Below are positions 44,849 through 52,214 of a DNA stretch of 64,000 nucleotides, piece after piece (position 1 is the stretch's first letter; the number at the start of each line of letters is the position of its first letter). Source of the stretch: Enterobacter asburiae (GTDB lineage Bacteria; Pseudomonadota; Gammaproteobacteria; Enterobacterales; Enterobacteriaceae). Below the pieces are notes generated by a model that made no database searches, was not told the DNA's origin, and saw only the letters and a program-made list of their open reading frames with translations. The translations under genes were made by a program, and so were the position numbers. The stretch spans positions 1 through 64,000 of the forward strand of contig NZ_JAKCMV010000028.1 of NCBI RefSeq assembly GCF_021440515.1. Reading direction: 5' to 3'.

Positions 44849-45802
44849 ATGTCGCTAATCAACGTTGCCATTGTGGCGGTGGACGGGTTCAGCCCGTTTC
44901 ACTACTCCGTTCCCTGCATTCTGTTTGGCGATTCAGTCTGTGGAGAAAAGCGCTTTAACGTCACGATCTGCGCCGAAACGCCCGGTTTTCTGACGTCAAA
45001 AGACGGATTTGGCCTCAACGCAACAGAGGATTATTCCGCCTTAGATCGGGCCGATATCGTCGTCGTTCCCTACTGGCAGCACGTCCTTGAACGTCCGCCC
45101 CAGGCGCTGCTCGACGGCCTGGTGCGGGCAAGAGATAAGGGCGCGGAAATCGTCGGTCTGTGCCTGGGGTCATTTGTGCTGGCCTATGCAGGCATTCTTG
45201 ACGGCAAGCGCGCGGCTACCCACTGGGAGTTCGAACGCCAGTTTCAGTCGCTTTTCCCGAATGTTCGGCTGGATATCAACGCCCTCTACGTGGATGACGG
45301 CAATATCATCACTTCCGCAGGCACTGCCGCCGCGCTGGACTGCTGCCTGTACATCATTCGCCAGCGTTTCGGCAGCATGGTCGCCAATCAGATTGCCCGG
45401 CGGATGATCGTGCCGCCGCATCGCGAGGGCGGGCAGGCGCAGTTCATCGCCCAGCCGGTGCCGAAAGATACCCGGGACGGGCGAATCAACTGCCTGATCG
45501 ACTATCTTCAGCAGCACATTACCGAACCCCATAGCCTGGACTCGCTGGCGGAGGTGGTCTCAATGAGCCGCCGTACCCTGACCCGCCATTTTGTTAAAGC
45601 CACGGGGATGAGCGTCGCCGACTGGCTTACCGCCGAGCGCCTGCGCCGCAGCCAGCTTCTGCTTGAAGCCGGAAACATGCCGATTGAGAGCGTGGCGGAG
45701 CTGGTAGGGTTTAATTCCGCCGTCACCTGGCGACAGGAGTTTAAGGCGCGCTTTGGTGTCAGCCCGGCGGAGTGGCGCAAGACCTTTCGGACTCGTTTGT
45801 AG
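44849..45802 (+). CDS. GlxA/FtrA-type regulator: DJ-1/PfpI domain + AraC helix-turn-helix
   Basis: A 317-residue protein. The N-terminal about 190 residues form a class-I amidotransferase/DJ-1-like domain with the nucleophile elbow GLCLGSF; the C-terminal AraC domain has two helix-turn-helix units (SLDSLAEVVSMSRRTLTRHF and PIESVAELVGFNSAVTWRQEF). Signal and targets unknown; the MBL gene just upstream and its 5' inverted repeat are the natural candidates. Its stop lies within a REP element. Confidence 0.88.
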   Translation: MSLINVAIVAVDGFSPFHYSVPCILFGDSVCGEKRFNVTICAETPGFLTSKDGFGLNATEDYSALDRADIVVVPYWQHVLERPPQALLDGLVRARDKGAEIVGLCLGSFVLAYAGILDGKRAATHWEFERQFQSLFPNVRLDINALYVDDGNIITSAGTAAALDCCLYIIRQRFGSMVANQIARRMIVPPHREGGQAQFIAQPVPKDTRDGRINCLIDYLQQHITEPHSLDSLAEVVSMSRRTLTRHFVKATGMSVADWLTAERLRRSQLLLEAGNMPIESVAELVGFNSAVTWRQEFKARFGVSPAEWRKTFRTRL

Positions 45803-45829
45803 GCCGGGTAAGCGCAGCGCCACCCGGCG
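45799..45829 (+). repeat. REP element between convergent genes
   Basis: GTAGGCCGGGTAAGCGCAGC followed by GCCACCCGGC, nearly identical to the right half of the BIME at 22829-22860. It includes the stop codon of the AraC-type gene and ends two bases before the AAA gene. Confidence 0.85.
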
Positions 45830-45830
45830 T

Positions 45831-46919
45831 TTACCCCAGCTTTTCCATCCGCGTTTCCCCGTCGACCATCGACAGCTGATAGAGCGAGAACGAACGGTGC
45901 TTTTCTATAAGCTGCGCCAGCTCCGGCGAGTGGCTGGTGAGCCAGATTTGCGAGTAGCGGCTGGCCTCGGCGATCAGGCTTGCGAGGGCGGGCAGCATCT
46001 GCGGGTGCAGGCTGTTTTCCGGCTCGTTGAGGGCGATAAAGGCGGGCGGACGCGGGCTTAACAGCGCCACCGCCAGGCATAAAAAGCGCAACGTGCCGTC
46101 GGAGAACTCGGCAGGCTCCAGCGGGCGGGACAGCCCCTCGCGCTGCATCATCATCCGGAAACGGCCGCCGGTGTTGTCGCTGTAAAACACGCAGCCGGGG
46201 AAGGCCTGATCGAGGATACGCATCAGCAGCAGCTCGTCGCCAATTTCGACGATGGTCTGGAACGCGGCCGCCAGGTTTGCGCCGTCGCTGGCCAGCACCG
46301 GGGAGCGAAATCCCACCTGCGGCGCGCGGATGGCCGAGCCGGATGACACCGAAAACTCATGATAAAAACGCCAGTTACGCAGCGACTCGCGCATCTGCGA
46401 CACTTCCGGATAGAGGTGCGGTTCACCCAGCTGCCCGAACACCGATTCGTTCTCATACAGCATGCCGCTGTGGGTCACTTTTTCGTGATGCACGTTGTTC
46501 AGAAACACCGCCTGATTCTTACGCTTCATCAGCTGCGCCGAGGGGCGGCGGTGCTGGCCGCTCAGCCAGATAGACTCCTCTTTGATCACCGGGTCGAGCT
46601 GAAACTGCGACGGGTAGGGGAGCTTTTCGACAAACCCCACCTGCAATTCGTATTCGTAGGTTTCCGTTTCCACCGCCAGGCTCATGCGCCGCAGCTGGTC
46701 GCTACGGGTCTTGCCCGCCCAGAAGACCTTTAAAATCCCGCCCTCGTTCGCCAGCGCCTGAGAAAACTGCCCCTGCGCGGCGCTGTGCATCAGGTGGATC
46801 GCCTTATAGATATTTGATTTTCCTGTACCGTTGGGGCCAAAGACGATGTTGAGCTGTTCCAGCTCCAGCGACATCCGGCGGATCGAGCGGTAGTTATCTA
46901 TGTGCAGGGTTTTGATCAT
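45831..46919 (-). CDS. AAA-family ATPase (AAA_21, RecF/OLD-like)
   Basis: A 362-residue ABC-type ATPase. Walker A FGPNGTGKSN (Lys34), signature FSDGTLRFL, Walker B FIALNEPEN and switch His in LTSHSPE are present. There is no nuclease (TOPRIM) domain after the ATPase. Similar stand-alone proteins occur in genome islands and sometimes in defence systems; the partner, if any, is not obvious. It is encoded 73 bases from the RelE-like toxin gene on the same strand. Confidence 0.85.
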   Translation of the reverse strand: MIKTLHIDNYRSIRRMSLELEQLNIVFGPNGTGKSNIYKAIHLMHSAAQGQFSQALANEGGILKVFWAGKTRSDQLRRMSLAVETETYEYELQVGFVEKLPYPSQFQLDPVIKEESIWLSGQHRRPSAQLMKRKNQAVFLNNVHHEKVTHSGMLYENESVFGQLGEPHLYPEVSQMRESLRNWRFYHEFSVSSGSAIRAPQVGFRSPVLASDGANLAAAFQTIVEIGDELLLMRILDQAFPGCVFYSDNTGGRFRMMMQREGLSRPLEPAEFSDGTLRFLCLAVALLSPRPPAFIALNEPENSLHPQMLPALASLIAEASRYSQIWLTSHSPELAQLIEKHRSFSLYQLSMVDGETRMEKLG

Positions 46920-46962
46920 CGTGGTACTCAGCGTTTGGGAGGATCTGAACTGGAGTAATGAA

Positions 46963-46984
46963 ATGCCCGGACGTTTCCGGGCAT
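46963..46984 (-). terminator. Hairpin after the RelE-like toxin gene
   Basis: ATGCCCGG-N6-CCGGGCAT, an 8-bp stem followed on the minus strand by a short T-rich stretch (TTTCATT). Probably a modest terminator of the toxin-antitoxin operon. Confidence 0.55.
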
Positions 46985-46991
46985 ATGTGGG

Positions 46992-47324
46992 TCAGGCCAT
47001 GATCAGGAGCTTGAACAAGAGCTGTTGAATGTCCTGCCGCTGCGATAACACGGCATGAGCCGTGACCCTTGACTCGTCCACCGAATAAATCACCCGGTAG
47101 CTCGCTGACGTATTGAACTCCCGATACTTTGCGCATCCAATCTTGACCAGCTCAGGGCAAATCTGACACCCGAGGGGGAACTGTCCAACCGTTATTTCAA
47201 ACTGGTCGATAATCCCCGTAATAATTTCTCGCGGCTCGACTTCTGCACGCTTCAGGAAGCTGACGATATGCTCAATGCTGTGTTTAGCCGTTGAGGTGTA
47301 CTCAAAAAATACAGGACTTGCCAT
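46992..47324 (-). CDS. RelE/ParE-family toxin
   Basis: A 110-residue basic protein. KYREFNTSASYRVIYSVDES is the conserved RelE/ParE core strand region (Arg plus Tyr-Arg-V-I-Y), and AVLSQRQDIQQLL resembles the usual H-x-R ending, with Ser-Gln-Arg in that place. It follows an antitoxin gene by 31 bases. RelE toxins cut ribosome-bound mRNA and ParE toxins poison gyrase; the branch cannot be fixed from sequence. Confidence 0.85.
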   Translation of the reverse strand: MASPVFFEYTSTAKHSIEHIVSFLKRAEVEPREIITGIIDQFEITVGQFPLGCQICPELVKIGCAKYREFNTSASYRVIYSVDESRVTAHAVLSQRQDIQQLLFKLLIMA

Positions 47325-47355
47325 TTCAGGACCCTAATGTTGAGCAGCTCCGCCC

Positions 47356-47589
47356 TTACCAGCTGATTCCATCCAGTAACTGATCCCGCGAAAATACCTT
47401 CCCTTCAGCCTTATCTTTTTCGGACAGGGTAAGCAATTTCAACAGCGCAATGGCGTTTTCACGCTCCTGCTGTTGGTCATAAGATTCAATGACATAAGCA
47501 GGCACACCGTTTTGAGTGACCAGAATTGGCTCAGAAAGATCGAGCGTTGCCGCGTTTTTTTTCACAAAACTGATGGTTTCAACTTTCAT
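47356..47589 (-). CDS. Phd/YefM-family antitoxin
   Basis: A 77-residue protein with the Phd/YefM fold: SFVKKNAATLDLSEPILVTQNGVPAYVI is the DNA-binding beta-alpha part and the C-terminal helix neutralises the toxin. The ATG at 47589 is chosen; the frame continues 45 bases upstream. It precedes the RelE-like toxin in the standard order. Confidence 0.9.
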   Translation of the reverse strand: MKVETISFVKKNAATLDLSEPILVTQNGVPAYVIESYDQQQERENAIALLKLLTLSEKDKAEGKVFSRDQLLDGISW

Positions 47590-47655
47590 AGTTTGCCTGG
47601 TACGTTGGGGAAGAACGGTTTTAATATAGACCATATTTAGACTGACTACAAAGGC

Positions 47656-47684
47656 AAAAAAAAGACGACAGTGAGGTGTCGTCT
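47656..47684 (-). terminator. Rho-independent terminator of the DUF523/DUF1722 gene
   Basis: AGACGACA-N6-TGTCGTCT followed on the minus strand by eight T residues. It insulates the toxin-antitoxin operon from the upstream gene. Confidence 0.88.
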
Positions 47685-47741
47685 AAACGGGGTACTGCCT
47701 TGGGCCTCTGTGGGTCAATGTGGGCCCTTGCATACTGCCCT

Positions 47742-48701
47742 TTACGAAACGGCCAGTCGGAGAGCCAGCGTGTCAGGGTACGGATCGAAGTAGTTTTGCG
47801 TCATCAAATACCGATCCGGGTATTCGGCCATGTAGTGCTTGAGCAGGGTCAGCGGCGCGAGAATCGGCAGCAGCCCGTCGCGATAGTGCAGGATCACGTC
47901 GCGAAGCTCGCCGCGCTGGCGGCTGTTGAGCTGGTCACGGAAATAGCCCTGTATATGCATCAGCACGTTAGTGTGGTTTTTCCGCGACGCGGGCTGCTTG
48001 AGGATCTCCATCAGCTTTTCGCGATAAACCACGAAGAACGCGTCCAGATCGTCCCACTGGTGCATAGAGGCCACAAACGGCCCAATCGCCCGATAGCCCG
48101 CCTGATGGTGCGCCAGCAGCTGTAATTTGTAGCGCGTGTGAAATTCCATCAGCCCGCGCCGGGTCAGGCCGTTGGCGCGCAGGGTGTTCAGCTCGTGGAG
48201 GGCGAAAACGCGCTCAACGAAGTTCTCCCGCAGCACGGGGTCGTGCAGACGACCGTCCTCCTCGACGGGCAGCCACGGCCTGGCTTTCAGGAGGGCGGCG
48301 GTGAACAGCCCGACACCCTCCTTGCGGCCCGCATTACCCTTTTCATCGTACAGGCGCACGCGCTCCATGCCGCAGCTTGGCGATTTTGCGCAGACGATAA
48401 ACCCGGCCAGATCGCTGGTTTTTGGCAGATAACCTGCCGCAAAGTCGGCCATCTTCTGCGTGGTGTCGTCGTGAGGCGGCTTGCTGAACCGCAGCTCGAT
48501 CGTGCCGTCGGCGGCGTTAATCAGGCGCAGGGCCGGACGCGGCGTCGGCAGCCCGATGGCCATTTCAGGACACACCGGGCGAAAGCTCACCCACTGGGCC
48601 AGGTCGTCCATGACAAAGCCCATCCGCTTGTGCCCGCCGTCGAAGCGAACGGCGGATCCGGTCAAACATCCGCTAATACCCAGTACCGGTTTCGTTGTCA
48701 T
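47742..48701 (-). CDS. DUF523 + DUF1722 (YbgA-like) protein
   Basis: A 319-residue, two-domain protein. The N-terminal half is DUF523 with conserved cysteines (GISGCLTGSAVRFDGGHKR, RPVCPE and AKSPSCGMERV), the cysteine set of the TudS thiouracil-desulfurase family that holds an iron-sulfur cluster. The C-terminal half is DUF1722 (FHTRYKLQLLAHHQAGYR to YFRDQL), the whole of E. coli YbgA. Some members lie beside photolyase genes; here an MlrA-type regulator is two genes away. A role in thiopyrimidine handling is possible. Confidence 0.88.
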   Translation of the reverse strand: MTTKPVLGISGCLTGSAVRFDGGHKRMGFVMDDLAQWVSFRPVCPEMAIGLPTPRPALRLINAADGTIELRFSKPPHDDTTQKMADFAAGYLPKTSDLAGFIVCAKSPSCGMERVRLYDEKGNAGRKEGVGLFTAALLKARPWLPVEEDGRLHDPVLRENFVERVFALHELNTLRANGLTRRGLMEFHTRYKLQLLAHHQAGYRAIGPFVASMHQWDDLDAFFVVYREKLMEILKQPASRKNHTNVLMHIQGYFRDQLNSRQRGELRDVILHYRDGLLPILAPLTLLKHYMAEYPDRYLMTQNYFDPYPDTLALRLAVS

Positions 48702-48803
48702 GGTGTGTACCTCCAGTTCATAGTATTAAAACTTACACAACATGGCATATTTGTCCAAGTATTGGCGGCGTTATTTTTTAAAGTCCTTTTAAATCAATAT
48801 TAT

Positions 48804-49220
48804 TTAGCTTCCCTTGTAGGTCGAGTAACCGTACTGGCTAAGCAGAAGCGGGATGTGCAGCTTTTCGTTGGTGCGGGTCACGGTGAACAGCACCGGGATC
48901 TCCGGGAAGAAGGAGTCCAGCTTTTTGCCGTGGAAGTAATCGGCGGTTTTGAAGGTCACTTTGTAGACGCCCGGCTGCATATCCTGGTCTTGTGGATAAA
49001 GCGACTTGATGCGTCCGTCCTGGTCGGTTTTGCCGCTGGCAAGCGGGGTCCATTTATCCTGTTCCTGCTTTTCAAGCGTCACGGTCACGCCCGGCGGTGG
49101 CGTACCGGTTTGCTGGTCGAGAACGTGAACGCTCAGCGTGCCGGCAGGGGCGCTAAACGCAGCAGGGGAAAAGGCCGCGGAGGCCAGCAGCAGCAGAGGG
49201 AGCGTTTTTTTCATTGTCAT
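48804..49220 (-). CDS. hiuH: 5-hydroxyisourate hydrolase, periplasmic transthyretin-like
   Basis: A 138-residue protein with a signal peptide (cleavage after FSA, near residue 23). The mature part has LSVHVLDQQTGTPPPGV (active His), the DGRIKS arginine and the C-terminal YKGS, standing for the YRGS of this family. It would hydrolyse 5-hydroxyisourate in the periplasm, a step of urate breakdown. The other urate-pathway genes are not in the window. Confidence 0.92.
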   Translation of the reverse strand: MTMKKTLPLLLLASAAFSPAAFSAPAGTLSVHVLDQQTGTPPPGVTVTLEKQEQDKWTPLASGKTDQDGRIKSLYPQDQDMQPGVYKVTFKTADYFHGKKLDSFFPEIPVLFTVTRTNEKLHIPLLLSQYGYSTYKGS

Positions 49221-49314
49221 TTTCCTGTTAAGTGGTCAGTCACAGGAAAACGTTAGCACTCGTGGCGCGAGAAAATATTCAACTTTTCGTGAACATTCCC
49301 GCAGGAGAAAATAA

Positions 49315-50040
49315 TCAGAGGATAATTACCTCAAGGGAAACCTGCTGCTGCCACTGCTCGACCTGCTTTTTTCGCGCTGCCGTCAGCTTGCCGCTGGTGA
49401 CCAGCAGCCATTTGCGATCCGGGAAAATTTCCGGCGCCAGCGCGGCGGGAGGCGTAGGGAGTATGTCGATACGGTGGCCCTGTCCGGTGCGCATTAACGC
49501 TTCGAGCCAGATTTCGGTCGGGTCGTTCAGGTGCCAGCCCGTGAGCAGGCTGTTATCGCCCGGCGCTTTTTTGTCGCCTTCAAGGCAAAACGAGGTATAG
49601 GCGATGAGAATGCCGTCGAGGATCTCGCGCAGGGTCATGGCGGCGGGCACGTTGGCCGACACCTGGCTGCGCAGCGGGCGCAGGACGTTTTTCACCAGCT
49701 CCGGTCGCGGATACTCGCGCCCCGCGTCGTAAATCATCTGGCGCAGGGATTCGATTTTGCCCTCCTGGAGCCGTTGCAGCAGGGTGTGTTGCAGGGTCTG
49801 CCAGTTGTTGGTGCGGCCCGAAGAGGGGCGCTCGAGCAGAGATTTTACCTGTCCGATGGGCACGCCCTTTTTCACCCAGTCGAGTATTTTGAGCGCCTGC
49901 TGAACGTCCTCTTCGCTGTACTGACGATGGCCACCCTCCGTGCGCTGCGGCTTGAGCAACCCGTAGCGACGCTGCCATGCGCGCAGCGTGGTGGCGGTGA
50001 TCCCGCTGAGTCTGGCGAATTCGCCAATCGAGTAGGCCAT
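49315..50040 (-). CDS. MlrA/BluR-like MerR-family regulator
   Basis: A 241-residue protein. The N-terminal MerR helix-turn-helix (residues 1-68; ATTLRAWQRRYGLLKPQRTEGGHR) is followed by a B12-binding-like domain without a cobalamin His motif. E. coli MlrA activates csgD and biofilm, and BluR represses blue-light biofilm genes; both share this plan. Its presence near fimbrial and c-di-GMP genes is suggestive, but it is not identical to either. Likely a paralogue; target unknown. Confidence 0.85.
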   Translation of the reverse strand: MAYSIGEFARLSGITATTLRAWQRRYGLLKPQRTEGGHRQYSEEDVQQALKILDWVKKGVPIGQVKSLLERPSSGRTNNWQTLQHTLLQRLQEGKIESLRQMIYDAGREYPRPELVKNVLRPLRSQVSANVPAAMTLREILDGILIAYTSFCLEGDKKAPGDNSLLTGWHLNDPTEIWLEALMRTGQGHRIDILPTPPAALAPEIFPDRKWLLVTSGKLTAARKKQVEQWQQQVSLEVIIL

Positions 50041-50157
50041 ATCAGTTTCCGATAGGGAAGAATAGTCTCAATATACTACGAATTTACCCGGACGCGATGT
50101 CGTGCCGCAGCGGTGCACTACACTTAACATCCAACCGCACAATTGAAAGGAATTCTC

Positions 50158-50682
50158 ATGAAGCTATGGCCTGTTGTGACCGGTGTCGCCATTGCACTCA
50201 CGCTGGTGGCCTGTAAATCCCCCACGCCGCCGAAGGGCGTAGAGCCTATTTCCGGTTTTGACGCCAGCCGTTATCTCGGCAAATGGTATGAGATCGCCCG
50301 TCTGGAAAACCGCTTTGAGCGCGGGCTGGAGCAGGTGACCGCCACCTACGGCGAGCGCAGCGACGGCGGCATCAGCGTGCTCAACCGGGGCTACGATCCG
50401 GTGAAAGAGGAGTGGAACGAGAGCGACGGCAAAGCCTACTTTACCGGAGCGCCGACCACCGCCGCGCTGAAGGTATCGTTCTTCGGCCCGTTCTACGGCG
50501 GCTATAACGTGATCAAGCTGGACGATAAGTACCAGTACGCGCTGGTCAGCGGCCCGAACCGTGACTATCTGTGGCTCCTGTCGCGTACCCCGTCTATCCC
50601 GGAATCGGTGAAGCAGGATTACGTCAACACCGCGCGTAGCCTGGGCTTTAACGTCGATAAGCTGATTTGGGTGAAACAGTAA
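50158..50682 (+). CDS. blc: Blc, outer-membrane lipocalin
   Basis: A 174-residue lipoprotein. The lipobox LVAC gives Cys19, and the mature part has the lipocalin motif GKWYEIARLENRFERG and the later YALVSGPNRDYLWLLSR. Blc binds lysophospholipids and fatty acids at the outer membrane and is induced in stationary phase. The ATG at 50158 follows AAAGGAA. The length fits E. coli Blc. Confidence 0.93.
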   Translation: MKLWPVVTGVAIALTLVACKSPTPPKGVEPISGFDASRYLGKWYEIARLENRFERGLEQVTATYGERSDGGISVLNRGYDPVKEEWNESDGKAYFTGAPTTAALKVSFFGPFYGGYNVIKLDDKYQYALVSGPNRDYLWLLSRTPSIPESVKQDYVNTARSLGFNVDKLIWVKQ

Positions 50683-50685
50683 TCC

Positions 50686-51696
50686 CTACTGGTACGAAAA
50701 CGTGATGCTGGCCAGCGCGTTGGCCGTGCCGGGCACCAGTTCCCCCGTGCGGATATAGTTCGCCTGGAAGGGCAGGGACAGGGTTTGTGCCGACGAGGTG
50801 CTCTGGATAAAGAACTGGTTAGCGGTGCCTGCCGCCGAGCTGTCTGGCCCCATCATCAGCGGCCCGGTGCCGTTATAAAAGAACTGCACCCCTACGCCGG
50901 ACGCGGTTGAGTCGCCGGTTAACGTCACCACCGACGAGGTATTCGACGGCGTGGTCTGATCGGTCATCACCGCGTGAACCGCCACGTTCGCGTCGCAGGT
51001 CAGGCTGACGTTAAACGATCCCGACGGGGACGTGCTGCCCACGGCGGGCAGCGTATGAATATCAATATTGCCCAGCTCGACGTTCGCGCTTTTGGTGCCC
51101 ACCGTACAGCCGCTTGCGGTCACCGTAATGGTGGTTGGGCTGATGATCACCTGTGCCGTTTTCACCTCGTTGTTATACGCGGTCAGGATGGCGGCGTTGA
51201 TGGCGGGGATTTGATAAACGCCTGATTTCAAAGGCATGCCGGTTTTAATAAAGGTCACCTTGGCAGACCAGCCCAGATCGGACGCATAGCCGTTGGTTCC
51301 GTCCGCCGGATAGCTTTGCGTCATTCCGCTTTGCAGAGGTATCCAGGCAGAGCCGTTAAAGTCCTTCAACCCAATGATATAACCCACCCCCTGCACCCCG
51401 GTTTCAAACAGGGTGTAGTTCACCCCGTCAAGGGTGACCGTCATGCCGGTTGAAATAGCGCTGCTGCCGGGTTCCAGCGTGCCTTTGGAGCAGGTAAAAA
51501 CCCAGCCGCACCAAAACACCTGCTGTACGCTGGCGGTGGCGCTCCACGTGGAGCCGATAATATTGCCCGGTATGACCGAATCTGCCGGCCCGCTGTAGGT
51601 CATCGGCTGAGGAGAGAGGGTGATGTCTGATTTCCATTCCAGCGCCTGTACGCTGGCGCAGAGCAGTAATCCGAGAATATAAAACGCGAAACGCAT
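50686..51696 (-). CDS. Fimbrial tip adhesin, operon 3
   Basis: A 336-residue secreted protein with signal peptide (cleavage after VQA). An N-terminal receptor domain with an unusual VFWCGWVFTCSKG cysteine pair is followed by a pilin domain from about residue 190 (TASGCTVGTKSANVELGNID) ending ITFSYQ with the penultimate Tyr. Last gene of the third fimbrial operon; its ATG overlaps the preceding stop by one base (TAATG). Receptor unknown. Confidence 0.82.
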   Translation of the reverse strand: MRFAFYILGLLLCASVQALEWKSDITLSPQPMTYSGPADSVIPGNIIGSTWSATASVQQVFWCGWVFTCSKGTLEPGSSAISTGMTVTLDGVNYTLFETGVQGVGYIIGLKDFNGSAWIPLQSGMTQSYPADGTNGYASDLGWSAKVTFIKTGMPLKSGVYQIPAINAAILTAYNNEVKTAQVIISPTTITVTASGCTVGTKSANVELGNIDIHTLPAVGSTSPSGSFNVSLTCDANVAVHAVMTDQTTPSNTSSVVTLTGDSTASGVGVQFFYNGTGPLMMGPDSSAAGTANQFFIQSTSSAQTLSLPFQANYIRTGELVPGTANALASITFSYQ

Positions 51697-52214
51697 TATT
51701 GATACTCCGTGGTCCAGGTGGCGATTGCCGAAACCTCTCCGGCGTTGATCGGCGCGCCCGTGGCGGCCAGCCGCGCATAGAAGGTCATTTTTACGCTGTC
51801 GTCCCCCGCAGAGCCGTAGGCAACGGTCTGGGTTTCGAGCGGGATCGGCACGCTGTCTTTATCGAGGATCTGCACCGCCACGCCGGTTGCGCCGCCGTCG
51901 GCAATTTTCAGCAGCTGCGGATCGTCATCGTCCGGCGTGCCGCTAAAGCGAATTTTTACCCCCGCGAAGGTTGGCCCGCACTCTTCAAGCGTGAGCACAA
52001 AGGGGGTTTTGATATTGCTGACCGCCCCCGGGCGGGTGAATTGCTTCGCGCCGATGGTGCCCAGCGGAACGTCCTGCTCCTGAGAATCCGCCGCGACGAT
52101 GCAGGTATTGCCAATCAAATTTCCGGTGACGGAAACCAGCACGTCGTAGCCGCGCACGGGGAGCGTGAAAACCAGCAGCAGAACCGTGCCGATTGTCCGA
52201 AGCGCTACTGACAT
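51696..52214 (-). CDS. Minor fimbrial subunit, operon 3
   Basis: A 172-residue pilin with signal peptide (cleavage near residue 22). The cysteines NTCIVAAD and LEECGPT form the usual pair, and the C-terminus WTTEYQ has the penultimate Tyr. It starts ten bases inside the usher gene end. Probably an adaptor or tip-linker subunit. Confidence 0.87.
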   Translation of the reverse strand: MSVALRTIGTVLLLVFTLPVRGYDVLVSVTGNLIGNTCIVAADSQEQDVPLGTIGAKQFTRPGAVSNIKTPFVLTLEECGPTFAGVKIRFSGTPDDDDPQLLKIADGGATGVAVQILDKDSVPIPLETQTVAYGSAGDDSVKMTFYARLAATGAPINAGEVSAIATWTTEYQ

